Origin: Mucidula mucida
Lineage: Eukaryota; Basidiomycota; Agaricomycetes; Agaricales; Physalacriaceae
Direction of reading: 5' to 3'
Length of the DNA stretch: 64,000 nt
NCBI GenBank assembly: GCA_015501055.1
Contig: JADNYV010000037.1
Span: 160,001-224,000, forward strand
Shown piece after piece: positions 35,106 to 46,839 of this stretch. A program made the translations under genes and the position numbers. Each line of letters starts with the position of its first letter. Position 1 is the stretch's first letter. The notes beneath the pieces were generated by a model, which was not told where the DNA came from, ran no database searches, and worked only from the letters and a program-made list of their open reading frames with translations.

Positions 35106-36165
35106 TGCAACCCCGCTCGTACGGACAACTAATTGCCTCTGGTGCAACATTGGAATTACACAAGATAATAATGCTTGGTATGTTGTTGCGAATCGCGATG
35201 TGAGTACTCATCTAGAATCCCTTCTTCTTCGTTATGATGTCCTGTGTATATCATTGTTATTTGAGGACAATGTCCTATGCTCAAAATCTTGGAAAAAACT
35301 GAACCTTTCCTTTTCGTCTCCCCTCAAATTCGCAAGTAGCGCTAACACATCTCTAGATTGAACAATGGATGAGTGTCGTATCCGTAGACCTCTGTACTGT
35401 AAATGGGGCCTTGCTTTCGAGCCGCATGTCATTTCGCATCCACTGTCTCGATGTTTTGAACATGTCATACAATCTGAGCCACGTCAAAGGCGATACATGA
35501 AGCGGCCGTCTACCTTGGAGGATACTTCGTTCTCTGAGATGTCAAATTCATAATACTTACGCGGTGCTTAGTTCATCTACATCAACTTTACCGGCACGCT
35601 CAAGAGCAGGACAACTCTCAGTCGGAACAAAACCAAAGCCAAAGTCACTGAACTTTGGAGAAGCACATGTTTAAAGGGTGAGTATATATTTGAGCTCCTC
35701 GTACGCTTCTTTTCAGAGCAATGGAGATTGTAGATTGCAGGACGCATGCTTGACGCAGGGCTTGCAGAAATCACGGACCACTTCAAAGCGCACGACCGCC
35801 GGCTACAAGTTTGCCTTCTCGAACATACTCGTCGCTGGTAACAATGATTTGCAAGGTCCTGTTGCAAAGTCGACTCATTCGAAGTTGTCTAAAATGGTAA
35901 CGAATGAGTTGGACTTTAACAAAGGACGAGACTTGAAGTAGTAGACTCTATGATTACATGAACACGAATACTCTTATATTTTTCGCTTTGGACAGTTGAG
36001 CTCTAAATATGATGCTGTGAACGTCTTAACTATTTGAACGGCGTCGGTGGTACGTATAAGACATGCCATGGTGTAGCAGTGTGGTGCACACCCAGTCATA
36101 AAGATAGGTACCATGCAAAGAGATGGTATGCCCAGGACCAATACAAGAGATATCCGAGCAGAGAT
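35106..36165. other. intergenic, no supported gene
   Basis: Short ORFs on both strands without motifs. Confidence 0.35.
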
Positions 36166-37380
36166 TCACAAGAAATACTTGTAGCATTCATCAACACCGC
36201 TTTCGACCCAACCCTCCTCGGAGATGAAACAATTTTCAAAAAGAAAAGCACCAGACGCCTGCAACTGACTCCGGCGTTGAAGCATCTGGGTAACCTCCTG
36301 GTATTTGAAGAATGTAAGCTCTGACAACAGCTCCTTCCTCCGAATAGCGAAATTGAGCAGCAGTTCCCGGAGATGATTCGGCACCAAATCCACTCTTGCC
36401 AGACCAGTCATCAACGCGAGCAAGCAAAGCCTGGTCCACGCCGGAAACGAAAGCCATGCTTTCGGGCAACGACACTTCAAATATGATAATAAGGTCCTGC
36501 AAGTGTGGCACCACCTCAAGGATTTCGACCAAGCGCGCCACATTGCAGTTGATGAGTTTCAAAGAACAAGCGGGCAGCGAGAGTGCTTGAGGAGAGAGGG
36601 AAGGACGGTCCTGAGCGATGTATCTGCTATGTCGCCGAGAGTGAGTATACGAAGCTGCGGAAGATGGACAAGAGTCAAATCGGAAGGGAACCTTCTGAGG
36701 CTGAGTTCTGTGATCTGGCAAGTAACGCGTGATTCGGATGGGATTGGGGGCCGGAAGAAATACATAACCATCCTTTTGACGATGCGGCCCTGGCACAACA
36801 TGTCGACCAAGGAGGAATCGTAGTAATCACCAACCACAGTGTAAATATCATGCTCAATGAGCCGCGAAAGCATGTCATGAACACCGCCAAGGGCACGTGT
36901 GCTCGACATATCGAGCTTAAAAAGTCGAAGGGTGTGCCACTGCATAGCGCGTTCCATCAGCACGTTCAATAAAGCCAAAGCAAGTTCGGAGAGATTGTTC
37001 ACAGTGTCATAGACGGGCCTAGCATCGAACGTGATGAACAAATCCAGCGCGTCTGCACGAGATACAATGAGAGAGAGAAATGCGACGGGGTCGGAACACC
37101 GGGCTGCCAAAATCCGCACGGGGACTGTCATGTCCCTCCACAGGCGAGGGAAGTGTGTGGCGACATAGTGCCAAGACCGGCAAACACTGCTCAACGTCCA
37201 GCAATTGTTTGAAAGATACGGGCTTTGGGAGGCGTGTGATAGACGAATATCTCCTCCAGGAGCTCTCTCGAGAGATTTTTGATCGGCGACGAGATAGAAG
37301 AGAGAAAGGTCGGGATATTGGACACAGCGGACGTTCTGCGTCCGCTGAGGCACGAAATGTTGCTCGCGATAGACATTATT
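36166..37380 (-). pseudogene. F-box protein pseudogene with three frameshifts
   Basis: The F-box is split over two frames: LSRELLEEIFVYHTPP (frame starting at 37376) and LSSVCRSWHYVATHFPRLW (after a shift near 37200). Together they give the typical pattern of Agaricomycete F-box-like proteins with a CRSW core. The following leucine-rich region continues for about 200 residues (LSELALALLNVLMERAMQWHTLRLF, LTLVHLPQLRILTLGDI). It then shifts again near 36560 into KLINCNVARLVEILEVVPHLQDL and once more near 36390 into LVPNHLRELLLNFAIRRKELLSE. An intact homologue would be a substrate adaptor of an SCF ubiquitin ligase. Confidence 0.82.
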
Positions 37381-38044
37381 GGAGTGAGGCTGTGAATTTT
37401 GGTTAGACGAGAGAGTGCAAGATAAAAGTAACAGATGGCTTACAGTGGTGGTTCTGAGCGATCACTTTCAAGGTGACAAACGTATCGATGGTCACCTTAT
37501 AAAGAGAACACTGAACAAGGTGCCAAAGTCTACCAAACAGACATCCATGATCAGCCATGCCATGTTTGGCGATGTGGACGTTGATCAAACGGATTGGCCT
37601 AGGTAACCTGGTCAAATGCCACCCTAAGATATTTTCAAGGATATGTGGCGCAATTTATATACATTGTCGCTAAGAGCAACAATAGTCGATGATCGGAAAC
37701 GTAACACTTCATACCTCCGAGACACGTATTGAAACCAACGTCGATGAGCTCGCCAGGCAAGCGTTCCGATGATCCACTCGAAGTCTACTCGCACAGGTTG
37801 CGCCGTGAAAATGTGCCGCAGGTAACTCAAGCATCCGGTTCTGCCTGTAGTGTACATTTTCTTGAAATACTATGCAGCGCGTCAGTAATCTATAGTAATG
37901 TTGAGACGTCCATGATCTACAGAAATGTGTCATGAGTTGTTGGTGTTCAGCCATGAGGAGTAAAAAGAAGCAGGATCGCAAAGGAAGGTCATAGCGCACT
38001 CATATTGAACCCAATATTTTGTGGCATCATATGTTTGAAATGGT
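37381..38044. other. intergenic, no supported gene
   Basis: Only motif-free short ORFs. Confidence 0.35.
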
Positions 38045-38190
38045 AAGGACTTACGGAAAGATGATTTACAGTAACTTTGCATGTGTTGGATACCTGAAAA
38101 GTTTTAGGACCGCGTTTGAGAATATGCAGAGAGGAGGGTACTACAGTGAATTCATGAGACACAGTCTTCATAGAACAGAAATTCAAGGAC
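38045..38190 (+). repeat. dispersed repeat R1, copy b (short)
   Basis: Matches the first part of copy a (GACCGCGT, GAATATGCAGA, GAGGGTACTA, TTCATGAGACA, ACAGAAATTCAAGGAC) and then diverges. Only about 145 bp are present. Confidence 0.65.
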
Positions 38191-38746
38191 GCACATCGTA
38201 ATCATCCACGCAAATGCAGTGGTTGAACCAGATACGCTCGTCCTGGAATGCATCTCCAAGCGTCTTGCTGCTGGTTCGGGAAAATGTAAGAGGCTGGCTC
38301 ACTAGCTGTTGGCTGTCCGTCGCAAGAAGGGCATCTAAAGACCGGTAATAGTAGTGACCCGCCATGAATCGTCCTTCAGAAAACACCCCGTCGAAGCGAA
38401 CCAACGGCAGCACCACGGCCAAGCAAAAGGACGAGCGCAGCAGCGCACTCGTTGCGCTCTCCAATGCTATTCCCGGACCACAAACCGTGTTACGACAACG
38501 TTGAACATCCGTACCGATCCGGTGTTTGCCTCAAAAGTAAGGGCAAGTCGAACCGTTAGGCACGCCAGTTGAGAGTCATCGGGCGGAATGGCCAGAACAC
38601 TCTTCTACATGGAACACCCTAGATGCGTGATGTGGTGTGTAGGAGCAATGCGACGGAGTCTCCACCGCGAGTCTCCACTGGGAATACTTTGAGATATGGG
38701 TCGGGAGCAAGGAGATGGAACCTCGGCGAAGTAAGTGAAAAGATGC

Positions 38747-39007
38747 CTAGAAGAGGACACGTTTAATGAGGTGCAATGCATGACAAAGGTCGAGCAAGAG
38801 AGAGGGAGCACTGCCGAGGGGATTATGCGCCTCGTCGAATGACAATAATACTTTGGGTTCAGATGCTGGTAGCTGATTTTTTGGATCGATAAATTCCTGC
38901 AAGCCCTCTGCGGCTGAAGAAGGGAATATGCTATGTTCGAAGTAAGTGAGTGTGAAGCAGGTGATGATCACTATTGTCATTTTGTCTAGTCTCGTAAACC
39001 AACTCAA
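38747..39007 (-). pseudogene. relic of a basidiomycete gene with SFDEAH motif
   Basis: The minus frame reads FIDPKNQL, then VLLSFDEAHNPLGS and LLLDLCHALHLI. The LLSFDEAH block is characteristic of a recurrent Agaricomycete hypothetical family with an ATPase-like DEAH sequence. No further conserved blocks follow in a consistent frame downstream (38183-38811 has only motif-free frames), so this is probably a fragment. Confidence 0.45.
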
Positions 39008-40043
39008 CGAGAGAAGATGGGATACTCACAATCGTCTCTTAGTAGAGTCTGGAACCTATGTAGGCGGTACCTCATAGGCTCACTTCGGACTTCAAAAATT
39101 GCAGATGCCGAACCCTAACCCCAGAGCGTGCCGTCGGACCGGAACCAGATGGATACAAGCTCGCATTGCACTACTGATCATCCTGTACCTCGAATTTACT
39201 GCCTGTAGTTCAAATTGCATATCTAAGGTCTGTCTACGGTTCATCATTCCTTGAATCTTCGCTGTAGATCACCTGCAACTCGATAACAATCCTCCGAATG
39301 GCCGGATGCGCTGCAACAACTGCCCGCACTGCACTATTGAGGCGCTGTGCCACATCAAACTCTCCATTATACGTAGATTACACTGGTGAAAAGAACACTG
39401 GACGATTTAGCGTGATCGGTAACCAGCGGTAACCCTAACCTTAGTGCATTTTGAAACTCCGAAGTGAGCCTCACAGGGTACCCCCACATAGGCTCAAGAC
39501 TACATTTCGTCTAGACAGTTTGGAGACTGCCGGGTGAAGGGATGGCTCGGACACGTCATGTGCGGATCACAATAGAATCAGCAGAGACTCGATCAGTCTA
39601 ACTCGGCCCGGACGACGGCGATAACGAGGGCGTCGTCGATATCGAGCCCGTCGAACAATTGCTTGCAGCTGCACATCTGCAAGCAGGAACGGCAGCTGCA
39701 AGGGTCGTTCTGCAGCTGCAGGAACGAGATCGGAGTTCGGGTAGAGCTCGGCTAGCATCATGTCTTGATCATGTCGATTCTGCAGCTGCAGATTGATCGG
39801 CAATTGATGCGTGATTCGCGCCGTTCCCGCTCAAGTCCTGAGCACGCCCCGCGACGCAGAGAGCGGCGCGTGAAGTATTCTGAGCTAATCAAATGATTCA
39901 TGATTGAAGATGAGGCTTTGTATCGTAGTCAGAGATAATGGATTTGCCTTGCCGCTTGCCGGCTACTTTGTATTATAGGAACATTGAACATCATTGCTAT
40001 GATGGAAAATTCTTGACTGCACAAAACAGGAAACGGAAAACAA
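39008..40043. other. intergenic, some local repeats
   Basis: Contains a cluster of CTGCAG/GCAGCTGC words at 39660-39790 and two single CCCTAACC words (39113, 39430). No gene is recognised. Confidence 0.35.
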
Positions 40044-40206
40044 CTAGATATATTTAAACGACAAGTCCACATGTCGAGGGCCGAAACGGCAAATGTAAGT
40101 GGTAGGTACGAGATATTGAGGCAGGAGGATGACACTGGTCAAAACATTCGCCTGCAACCAACAAATGAGCACAGCCATGAGTCCAACCAATACAGGATAG
40201 ACGAAC

Positions 40207-42219
40207 CTACTTGTCGTTGCCGTCTTCGAAGCAGAGACTGGCGTCAGGAAACTCAACCTTGATAATTTCCCAGAGCCAGAACATCGGTGAACCATATGCA
40301 ACATCGGAAGAATCCGTCCCAGCGGTAAGGAGTGCTGCAAACTTGCCGAGAGTGTCGACAATGATGGAGCCAGACTCCCCATGCTTAGAGAATGGACCAG
40401 TGCCGGGGTTATAGGGATAGACTGCTGCTTCCACCGAATCGCGGCTGCCTAAAATAGAGTAACGGCGAACATGAGACCCAAATCCATTCAAGCAACCAAT
40501 CGTGGTGTGTGTTAACAGACCGCGCTTCACGACGTATCTGATACGACCGTCTTTACCGCCGCGATTATTAGGTGTGCATATCTCTTTGGCTGAGAGTATG
40601 CCGTGGAGCTTGAGCAGACGCTCGTCTGGATAATCAAAGTTAGATTGTATATCGAGTTGTACGCGCATCAAGCCGATGAACTTGATAGTGTCGAGCTCGG
40701 GGCCTGAAGGAGGAATAGTTAAATTGGATAGTTCGACGACAATAACTACATATCAGTACACACCTAAGTCGAGTACATTTCCTTTGAAGTTATGTGAGAA
40801 CTTACTCTTGTCGAGCTTGATGATACAGAGATCCGTTGAATAGCCAGCAGGGCACATCGCAATGATTGGAGGAGCCCAAACGACATGTCCAATTACCCGA
40901 TCCTTCGGCATCGTCCACTCCTTCTTGATCTTGACAAAGAATTTTTTGAGCTCCTCGATTGTCGCCCGTGTCCTACTCAACTGGCGGGCAGTTTCCGCCA
41001 GCTCGCGTCGCGCCTGCACAGCCTTAGGGCCGGCGCCCTCCGACTTTACAGTTAGCGTTGCGGTTTGCTTCTCCAAGATACCGACTGTGATGATCATGAT
41101 ACCAATACAACCCTGAATGGATATGATGAAGTTGGTGAATGCCATGCTGCCCATAAGAACAACCTCCTTCTTAGGCCCGGCTTCTAAAGTGTAGTCAGAA
41201 TTACACTCAGCTGGTTGGGGCAAAATAACTTACCGACATACGAGTATGGATGATTGCCTTCTTCCTCCGGGAAGAGAACGTGTCGCGCCGTGACAGCGTA
41301 GAGATCTTGGTCGACTCGAAAGTAGAATCCCAAGGTCCCTTGTCTCTTGAGCGTCTGCAGGCCAGCTATCGGTAGGCCTAATGCAGTCGTTACGGGATCG
41401 ATGACGGCTTTAAGAGGATGGAGATCGGAGACAGGTGCAAACAGTTCAGGACCACTGAAGTCCCGGACTACCGACTCACGATACGCAACTTCAACGTCGG
41501 TAATGTTGTGCTTGTTCAGCAGCTCGAGGATATCGTCGGAGGATCGAGATGCTACTTGATGGGTGAGTGTGCCCGGAAGAACTCCAACCCAAATCGTCAC
41601 GGGAGTGACAATGACCTTCCCGTGCGGGGGGATCTCGCGGTCAAAATCCTCGACGTCCTCGTTATCCGTATCGTCGTCATCATCATCATCCTCGTCGTCG
41701 GTGTCCCCATCCTCTTCAACCCAACTGAAACGCACGAGATCTACAGAAGAATGTTTGATGTCTCGCTGGTCGAGAAGTCGAACAACCTTGCAACAAATAT
41801 CAGTCCGCAGATCACTGCTCTTCAAGATCACTAACTTCAGCACGAATGGTAGTCCACAGACCGTCATGTCCCAGTCGATCGTGCTCGTAGACTGGCCGAA
41901 GCTGCATAAGCCGGACGTCTTGATACGGTCCCGATGGCATTGTGAAGACATCCTTGGACGTCCTGTAGATAAGTTTGGGACCGTGGCAATTAGAGCCCCG
42001 GACACCGTGGTAATACAAGCGGGACTCGAGCTTGGAGACCCCATCTGGAGTGTAGTCAATAGAAGAAACATTAGAATAGGAGAAGTCATTCTCCGAGAGG
42101 TTTTCGATGGAGGAGTTTCTGTCGTCGGATTGGGAGTCCTTGCCGATCCCCTTCGAGATAACGACACACTCGGCGTCAAAGGTTGCCGAGCGTACGAGGA
42201 GCTCTAGGGCGCCCTGCAC
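40207..42219 (-). CDS. trypsin-like serine-protease-fold protein with coiled coil, copy 1
   Basis: Four exons (42219-41836, 41786-41234, 41183-40764, 40703-40207) join in frame to 617 residues. The protease halves are separated. The His block (YAVTARHVLFPEE) ends exon 2. Exon 3 carries a hydrophobic segment and a long charged helix (RRELAETARQLSRTRATIEELKKFF). The KDRVIGHVVWAPPI and LCIIKLD blocks follow, and the Ser block FSKHGESGSIIVD lies in exon 4. GESG instead of GDSG keeps the nucleophile, but activity is uncertain. An acidic run (D/E, near 41650-41700) precedes HGKVIVTPVTIWVGVLPG. At the C-terminus this copy stops right after FEDGNDK, whereas copy 2 continues into a membrane segment; one extra base near 40210 explains the difference. 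Tandem with copy 2. Confidence 0.82.
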
Positions 42220-42471
42220 TAGAAAAGTAGTAAGTCAGCAAAGAATATGTCCCAGAAAACGTAAAAGTACTCGCTGCTGGAATGCGCTAAATGAGATGTC
42301 GACGATCACTATTCCCGGCCTACATACCCGGGTCCGCGGCAACCGCCGTCCAAGGGTTTGACCCCGGCCAAGTGCTTCATGTGGATAGCTAAGGCCTTGT
42401 ACTGCAACCGGGCTAAGTCCCGGGCTCATATGCTAAGATACGAGTCCCTTGTGTTCAAGATGTGCAAAGAG

Positions 42472-42603
42472 AAACCTTACACCCAAAAGTTGCATCCGAC
42501 CGTGGGCTCAATAATCCCCATCACCGCACTCAGTGAAGGTCTACGTGAGTGTCAACACCATACAAGAATCCATGGACTGGTCAATACTTACGTTGAGGGT
42601 GTA
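42472..42603 (-). pseudogene. relic of the small secreted gene family, copy D
   Basis: On the minus strand it matches copy A from the last codons of exon 1 through intron 1 into exon 2 (ACC TTC ACT GAG TGC GGT GAT), then jumps directly to the end of exon 3 (ATT GAG CCC ACG GTC GGA TGC AAC TTT TGG) and its splice donor. Everything between, the signal peptide exon and exon 4 are missing. It is an internally deleted fragment. Confidence 0.85.
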
Positions 42604-42650
42604 ACAACACTTGTGGTTGAACAATAGGCGCCGGCAATGATGAAAATACT

Positions 42651-42891
42651 GTAGCGTTTCAACCGTAACTTCACAGCCTGTGACCCATTATGGTCTGAAG
42701 TTACAGCGAACAGCTTCACAGACCCTTAAATTGCCTTTTTTGGACAGTTCCGCTTATAGCGGGACCTGAAATTTCCTTATTTGGAGGCTCGTGCCTGACC
42801 AAAGTGGTCCGTGACCGTTATGATGTATATATAGCTTCACTTCAAAGACCCCCGTGACCCGTTATGTGAATTTGCGGTCGAAACGCTACAG
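42651..42891. mobile_element. Tc1/mariner-like MITE with TA target duplication
   Basis: Both ends read CTGTAGCGTTTCRACCG inward (17 bp, one mismatch) and are flanked by TA (42649-42650 and 42892-42893). Length 241 bp, no coding capacity. Internal GTGACC-containing stretches are also repeated in inverted orientation. TA duplication and size fit a mariner-type MITE. It lies 48 bp from relic D. Confidence 0.82.
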
Positions 42892-42893
42892 TA

Positions 42894-43558
42894 CATGCAC
42901 CTTTGTGAATGGACCCAATATCCTGACGTCCACAATCCGAGTCCATGTCCACAACTTTTGAATGGTCAATGTTAGTGTTGAATTCAGACCGAGAGAATAG
43001 CGCAGTGAGAGAAATAGTAAATTATATGGTAAGATACAAGAAAGAAAGGTAAAGTCAAAGATGGTTAAAGGAGATAGCGGCGCGTAGTACATGAAGCATT
43101 GCAATCGGGGTCCTAGCAGCATTACAGAGAATGGTGTTGATGATCAAGTGGCACGGGAGAACAATGGGTGGACGCAATTACCTTTTCTGGTCGTAAAAAC
43201 CGAACGGCTCATATCATCGTCAAAATGTTATCAGCTCAAGGGAAAACATTACCAACGCCGTTACTACCAGGTGGTAATGCCTAGACATGAATTACATATG
43301 GACAATTGAAAACAACATCAACATTTAAAAAGCAAGGAACAATTACACAAGTGACAGGCAGGTCGAGACAAGAGAAGTCGAGTGGCGAGGGAGACAGATA
43401 TTAGAACAACTAGAGGTTTGAGGTTTGATGTCAAGTAGTTATCAACACGGCGAATCCCGAAGGACAATGTCTAAACCGTTGGTGGAAGCTATTAACTGCA
43501 CAAAACACAAACAAGCGGCTTACCTGAACAACGAGTCCACAATATCAGGGCCTAGAGG
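42894..43558. other. intergenic, no supported gene
   Basis: Short ORFs without motifs between the MITE and the second protease-like gene. Confidence 0.35.
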
Positions 43559-45640
43559 TCAGGGTTTTTGATTAGAAACAAAGAATGAATGAGGTAGAGG
43601 AGAGAGAGATAACCAAAGCAGCGGCTCACCGGTCAAAGCATCCATCTGCACCAACAACCAGTAAGCCGTAAGCGAGAGAATGATGCAAAAGGAGAAGACG
43701 AACCAGTTGTCAAAATAGAGATTGGCACTCGGGAATTCGGTTTTGATCAGTTGCCAGATCCAAAACATAGGTGAACAGTATGTGATGTCTGATAACTCAC
43801 TTGCCCCCACGCCACCAGTGAGGAGACCAACGAACTCGCCGAGGCCGTCAACAATAACCGCACCGGAATCCCCGCCCTCGGAGAACGCGCCCGAATCAAC
43901 ATTGTAGGGGTAGATTGCTGCTTCCACTGTATCCCAGCTTCCAAGAACGCTGTAGTGGCAAAGGGTGGACTTAAAGCCGGTCAGTCTACCGACAGTTATT
44001 TGAGTCGTGAGATTCGAAGGTTTTGCCATTAGGAGTTTTCATCTCTGTGGCCGATAGAATGCCACGAAGCTCCAGCAGACGCTCTTCGGGATATCGGAAA
44101 ACTGTCGGCACATCTATTCTGGGGTACATCAACGTGACGAAAGCACGTTCATTGATTTCAGGACCTGGAGGACAAATAGGTAAATTTAGGTGCCTGTAGC
44201 TTGACATATCAGCACACACCTAAGTCCAATACGTTGCCTCTGAAGTTCTGCGAGAACCTCTTCTTGTCCAACTTGATAACACAGAGATCCTTTGTGTATC
44301 CGTAAGGTGGCGTCTGCCAGGCAATTGCAGGGGCCCAGGCAACATAGCCAATGATACGATCTTTCGGCTTCGTCCACTCCTTCCTGATCTTGACCATGAA
44401 CTCTTTGAGCTCTGTAACGGCGATTTGCGCCAAATTGAACTGGAGGACAGTATCTTCCAAGTCAAGCGGCGACTCCTCAGCATTTGTGCCGCCGCCCACT
44501 GCCAACAGAGACAGTCTCTCGACCCGCTTGCCCAGAGCATTGACTGCCTTGACCATGGTTTCGATACGGTCTTTTGTTGATGTGAGCAAGTTGGTGAATG
44601 CCATGCTGCCCATAAGAACAACCTCCTTCTTAGGCCCGGCTTCGAAAGTGTAGTCAGAATTACACTCAGCTGGTTGGGGCAAAAGAACTTACCGACATAC
44701 GAGTATGGATGATTGCCTTCTTCCTCCGGGAAGAGAACGTGTCGCGCCGTGACAGCGTAGAGATCTTGGTCGACTCGAAAGTAGAATCCCAAGGTCCCTT
44801 GTCTCTTGAGCGTCTGCAGGCCAGCTATCGGTAGGCCTAATGCAGTTGTTACGGGATCGATGACGGCTACAAGAGGATGGACATTGGAGACAGGTGCAAA
44901 CAGTTCAGGACCACTGAAGTCCCGGACTACCGACTCGCGATACGCAACTTCAACGTCGGTAATGTTGTGCTTGTCCAGTAGCTCGAGGATGTCGTCGGAG
45001 GATTGGGATGCTACTTGATGGGCGAGTGTCCCCGGAAGAACCCCGACCCAAATCGTCACGGGAGTGACAATGACCTTCCCGTGCGGGGGGGTCTCGCGGT
45101 CGACGTCCTCGTTAGCCGTATCATCGTCATCATCACCATCCTCGCCTTTGGCGTCCCCCATCCCCTTCAAGCCAACTGAAACAAACGAGATCGATAGATG
45201 AATGTCGTATGCCTCGCTGGTCGAGAAGTTGAACAATCTTGCCACAAATATCAGTCCGCAGATCGCTGCTCTTCAAGAAGACGACAGACTTGGGTGCGAA
45301 CGGTAGCCCAAAGACCGCCGTCTCTAAGTTTTGCATGCTCGTAGACTGGGCGAAGGTGCATCAACCGGAGGTCTTGCGGTCCCGATGGCATCACGAAAAC
45401 GTCCTTGGACGTCCTATGAACAAGTTTTGGACCGTGGCATTTTGAGCCCCGGATACTATAGTAATAGTAATTTGATTCGAGCTCGAATGGAGTGTAGTCA
45501 ACGGAAGAGGAGTTCTCCCAGAGGCTTTCAATGGGAGAAGGGGAGTCGGATTGGGAGTCACCTCGGATGCCCTTCTTGAAAGCGGCATGCTCGGCGTCAG
45601 AGGTTGCCGGATTTTTGAGGAGCTCTGGCGCACTCACCAC
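43559..45640 (-). pseudogene. trypsin-like protein gene, copy 2, with three lesions
   Basis: This is a tandem paralogue of copy 1 with the same exon plan (exon 1 45640-45290, exon 2 45237-44693, exon 3 top about 44633, exon 4 below 44190). It keeps AVTARHVLF and a canonical serine motif, FSEGGDSGAVIVD, and it ends in a membrane segment (FVFSFCIILSLTAYWLLV). The lesions are as follows. (1) One extra G in the C5 run at 45155-45159 shifts the frame before the acidic stretch. (2) The intron 2 acceptor AG of copy 1 is CG here, leaving only an AG three bases later. (3) A deletion plus frameshift near 44020-44035 removes the region corresponding to the RYVVKRG segment of copy 1. It is probably inactive. 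Confidence 0.83.
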
Positions 45641-46839
45641 TTGAAAATCATGAGGTCAGAATAGAACACTACCCACAGAAAACAGAAAACTCGCTCGTGG
45701 CATGTTCTGATAGTCTTTGAGTGGGGGCGGGAGAGCGATGAAGTGGTCGGGACTGAACCCCAATATTTAGAAGTCCGATGTCTTGCCGCCCAATCAGAAG
45801 CGCAAAATCTCTGTCTATATCAGGTCTACATATGCCCCCGGACAACTTGTACGTGCTTACGAGACTGGCCTAGCCTCTAGTTAACATGTATAACTTGCAG
45901 TAAGTCAAGGATTCCAGATGAGAATGCTTAAATACACGTTGTTTACATTACCACCGTACGTCCTATGTAATTTGATGTGGCTGAAGGGGCGCGTGGAGGA
46001 ATTGAACAACTTGAGGAGTGGAAGGCAAGGACTGCAGCTTATTGGCAGCTTATGAGAAGCTAATAATTTAAATGCAAAGGCATAGGTTATCTGTGGCTCT
46101 GCAACATATAACGCGTCTTCGATCAGAGAAGATTAGCGACATTTCCGTTGATCACCATATTCACAACTCTACTCTGTTCGAGGTCTTTCTCATTATTCTA
46201 AGCATTCTAATATCTCATAGTTTCGTCATTTCCCTTCATTGTCGGAAAAGGATACTGCGCCAATCGTCTATGGAGTCAGTTCTTGTCCGCTGACATGATG
46301 CATGTTTATAAACCTTACTACTCCCCTCATTGTAAACTTGTTGTCCTATTCTTGCGTGCGCCACATAACGAATGCTATCTGCCTGTAGGCATTTTGTATA
46401 TGCGCTTACTCATCTGGCTTATGTCGGTGCCGGTCGGAATGAGTGATCATCCTTTTGCTTCCGCGCGCTCTTGATTTCTTCCCACTACGTTGTGCGCTGT
46501 CATGCCCACTCATTCTTTCTTCTAATTACGCCACAAATGTCCCATTCCATGCCGCGTAGCCGGAACTCGTTCTCGCTCGATTCAACGACCTTCGTACATG
46601 CTTCTGAACCGGATGAATTGCCGCGGAAGCCATGGTACCATTACCTGCCTTTAGTTGGTGAGAGAACCCAGCATTCCTCGTATTTTTCCAACTGAATGGC
46701 TACAGGCACTGTATTGCTGATACTGGCTCCGCAACCATCGTTACTAATCGTACTAGTCAATCATCACCTGCGCATGCTTGAGACGCCATTCACCTTCATT
46801 GTGCACCTCTCCACCTGAAGGGAATGTTGGGACCACGTT
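45641..46839. other. intergenic, no supported gene
   Basis: Contains the upstream region of the copy 2 gene and short ORFs without motifs (46072-46695). Confidence 0.35.

Noticed and set aside
39112..39440. CCCTAACC words suggesting telomere-like sequence
   Set aside because: Only two isolated single units, not a tandem array.
41563..42207. 214-codon plus ORF across the first protease-like gene
   Set aside because: Shadow; its serine run is the complement of the acidic D/E codons of the real gene.
42290..42440. GC-rich stretch with GGGTTTGACCCCGG resembling a tRNA T-arm
   Set aside because: No acceptor stem or anticodon arm can be paired around it.
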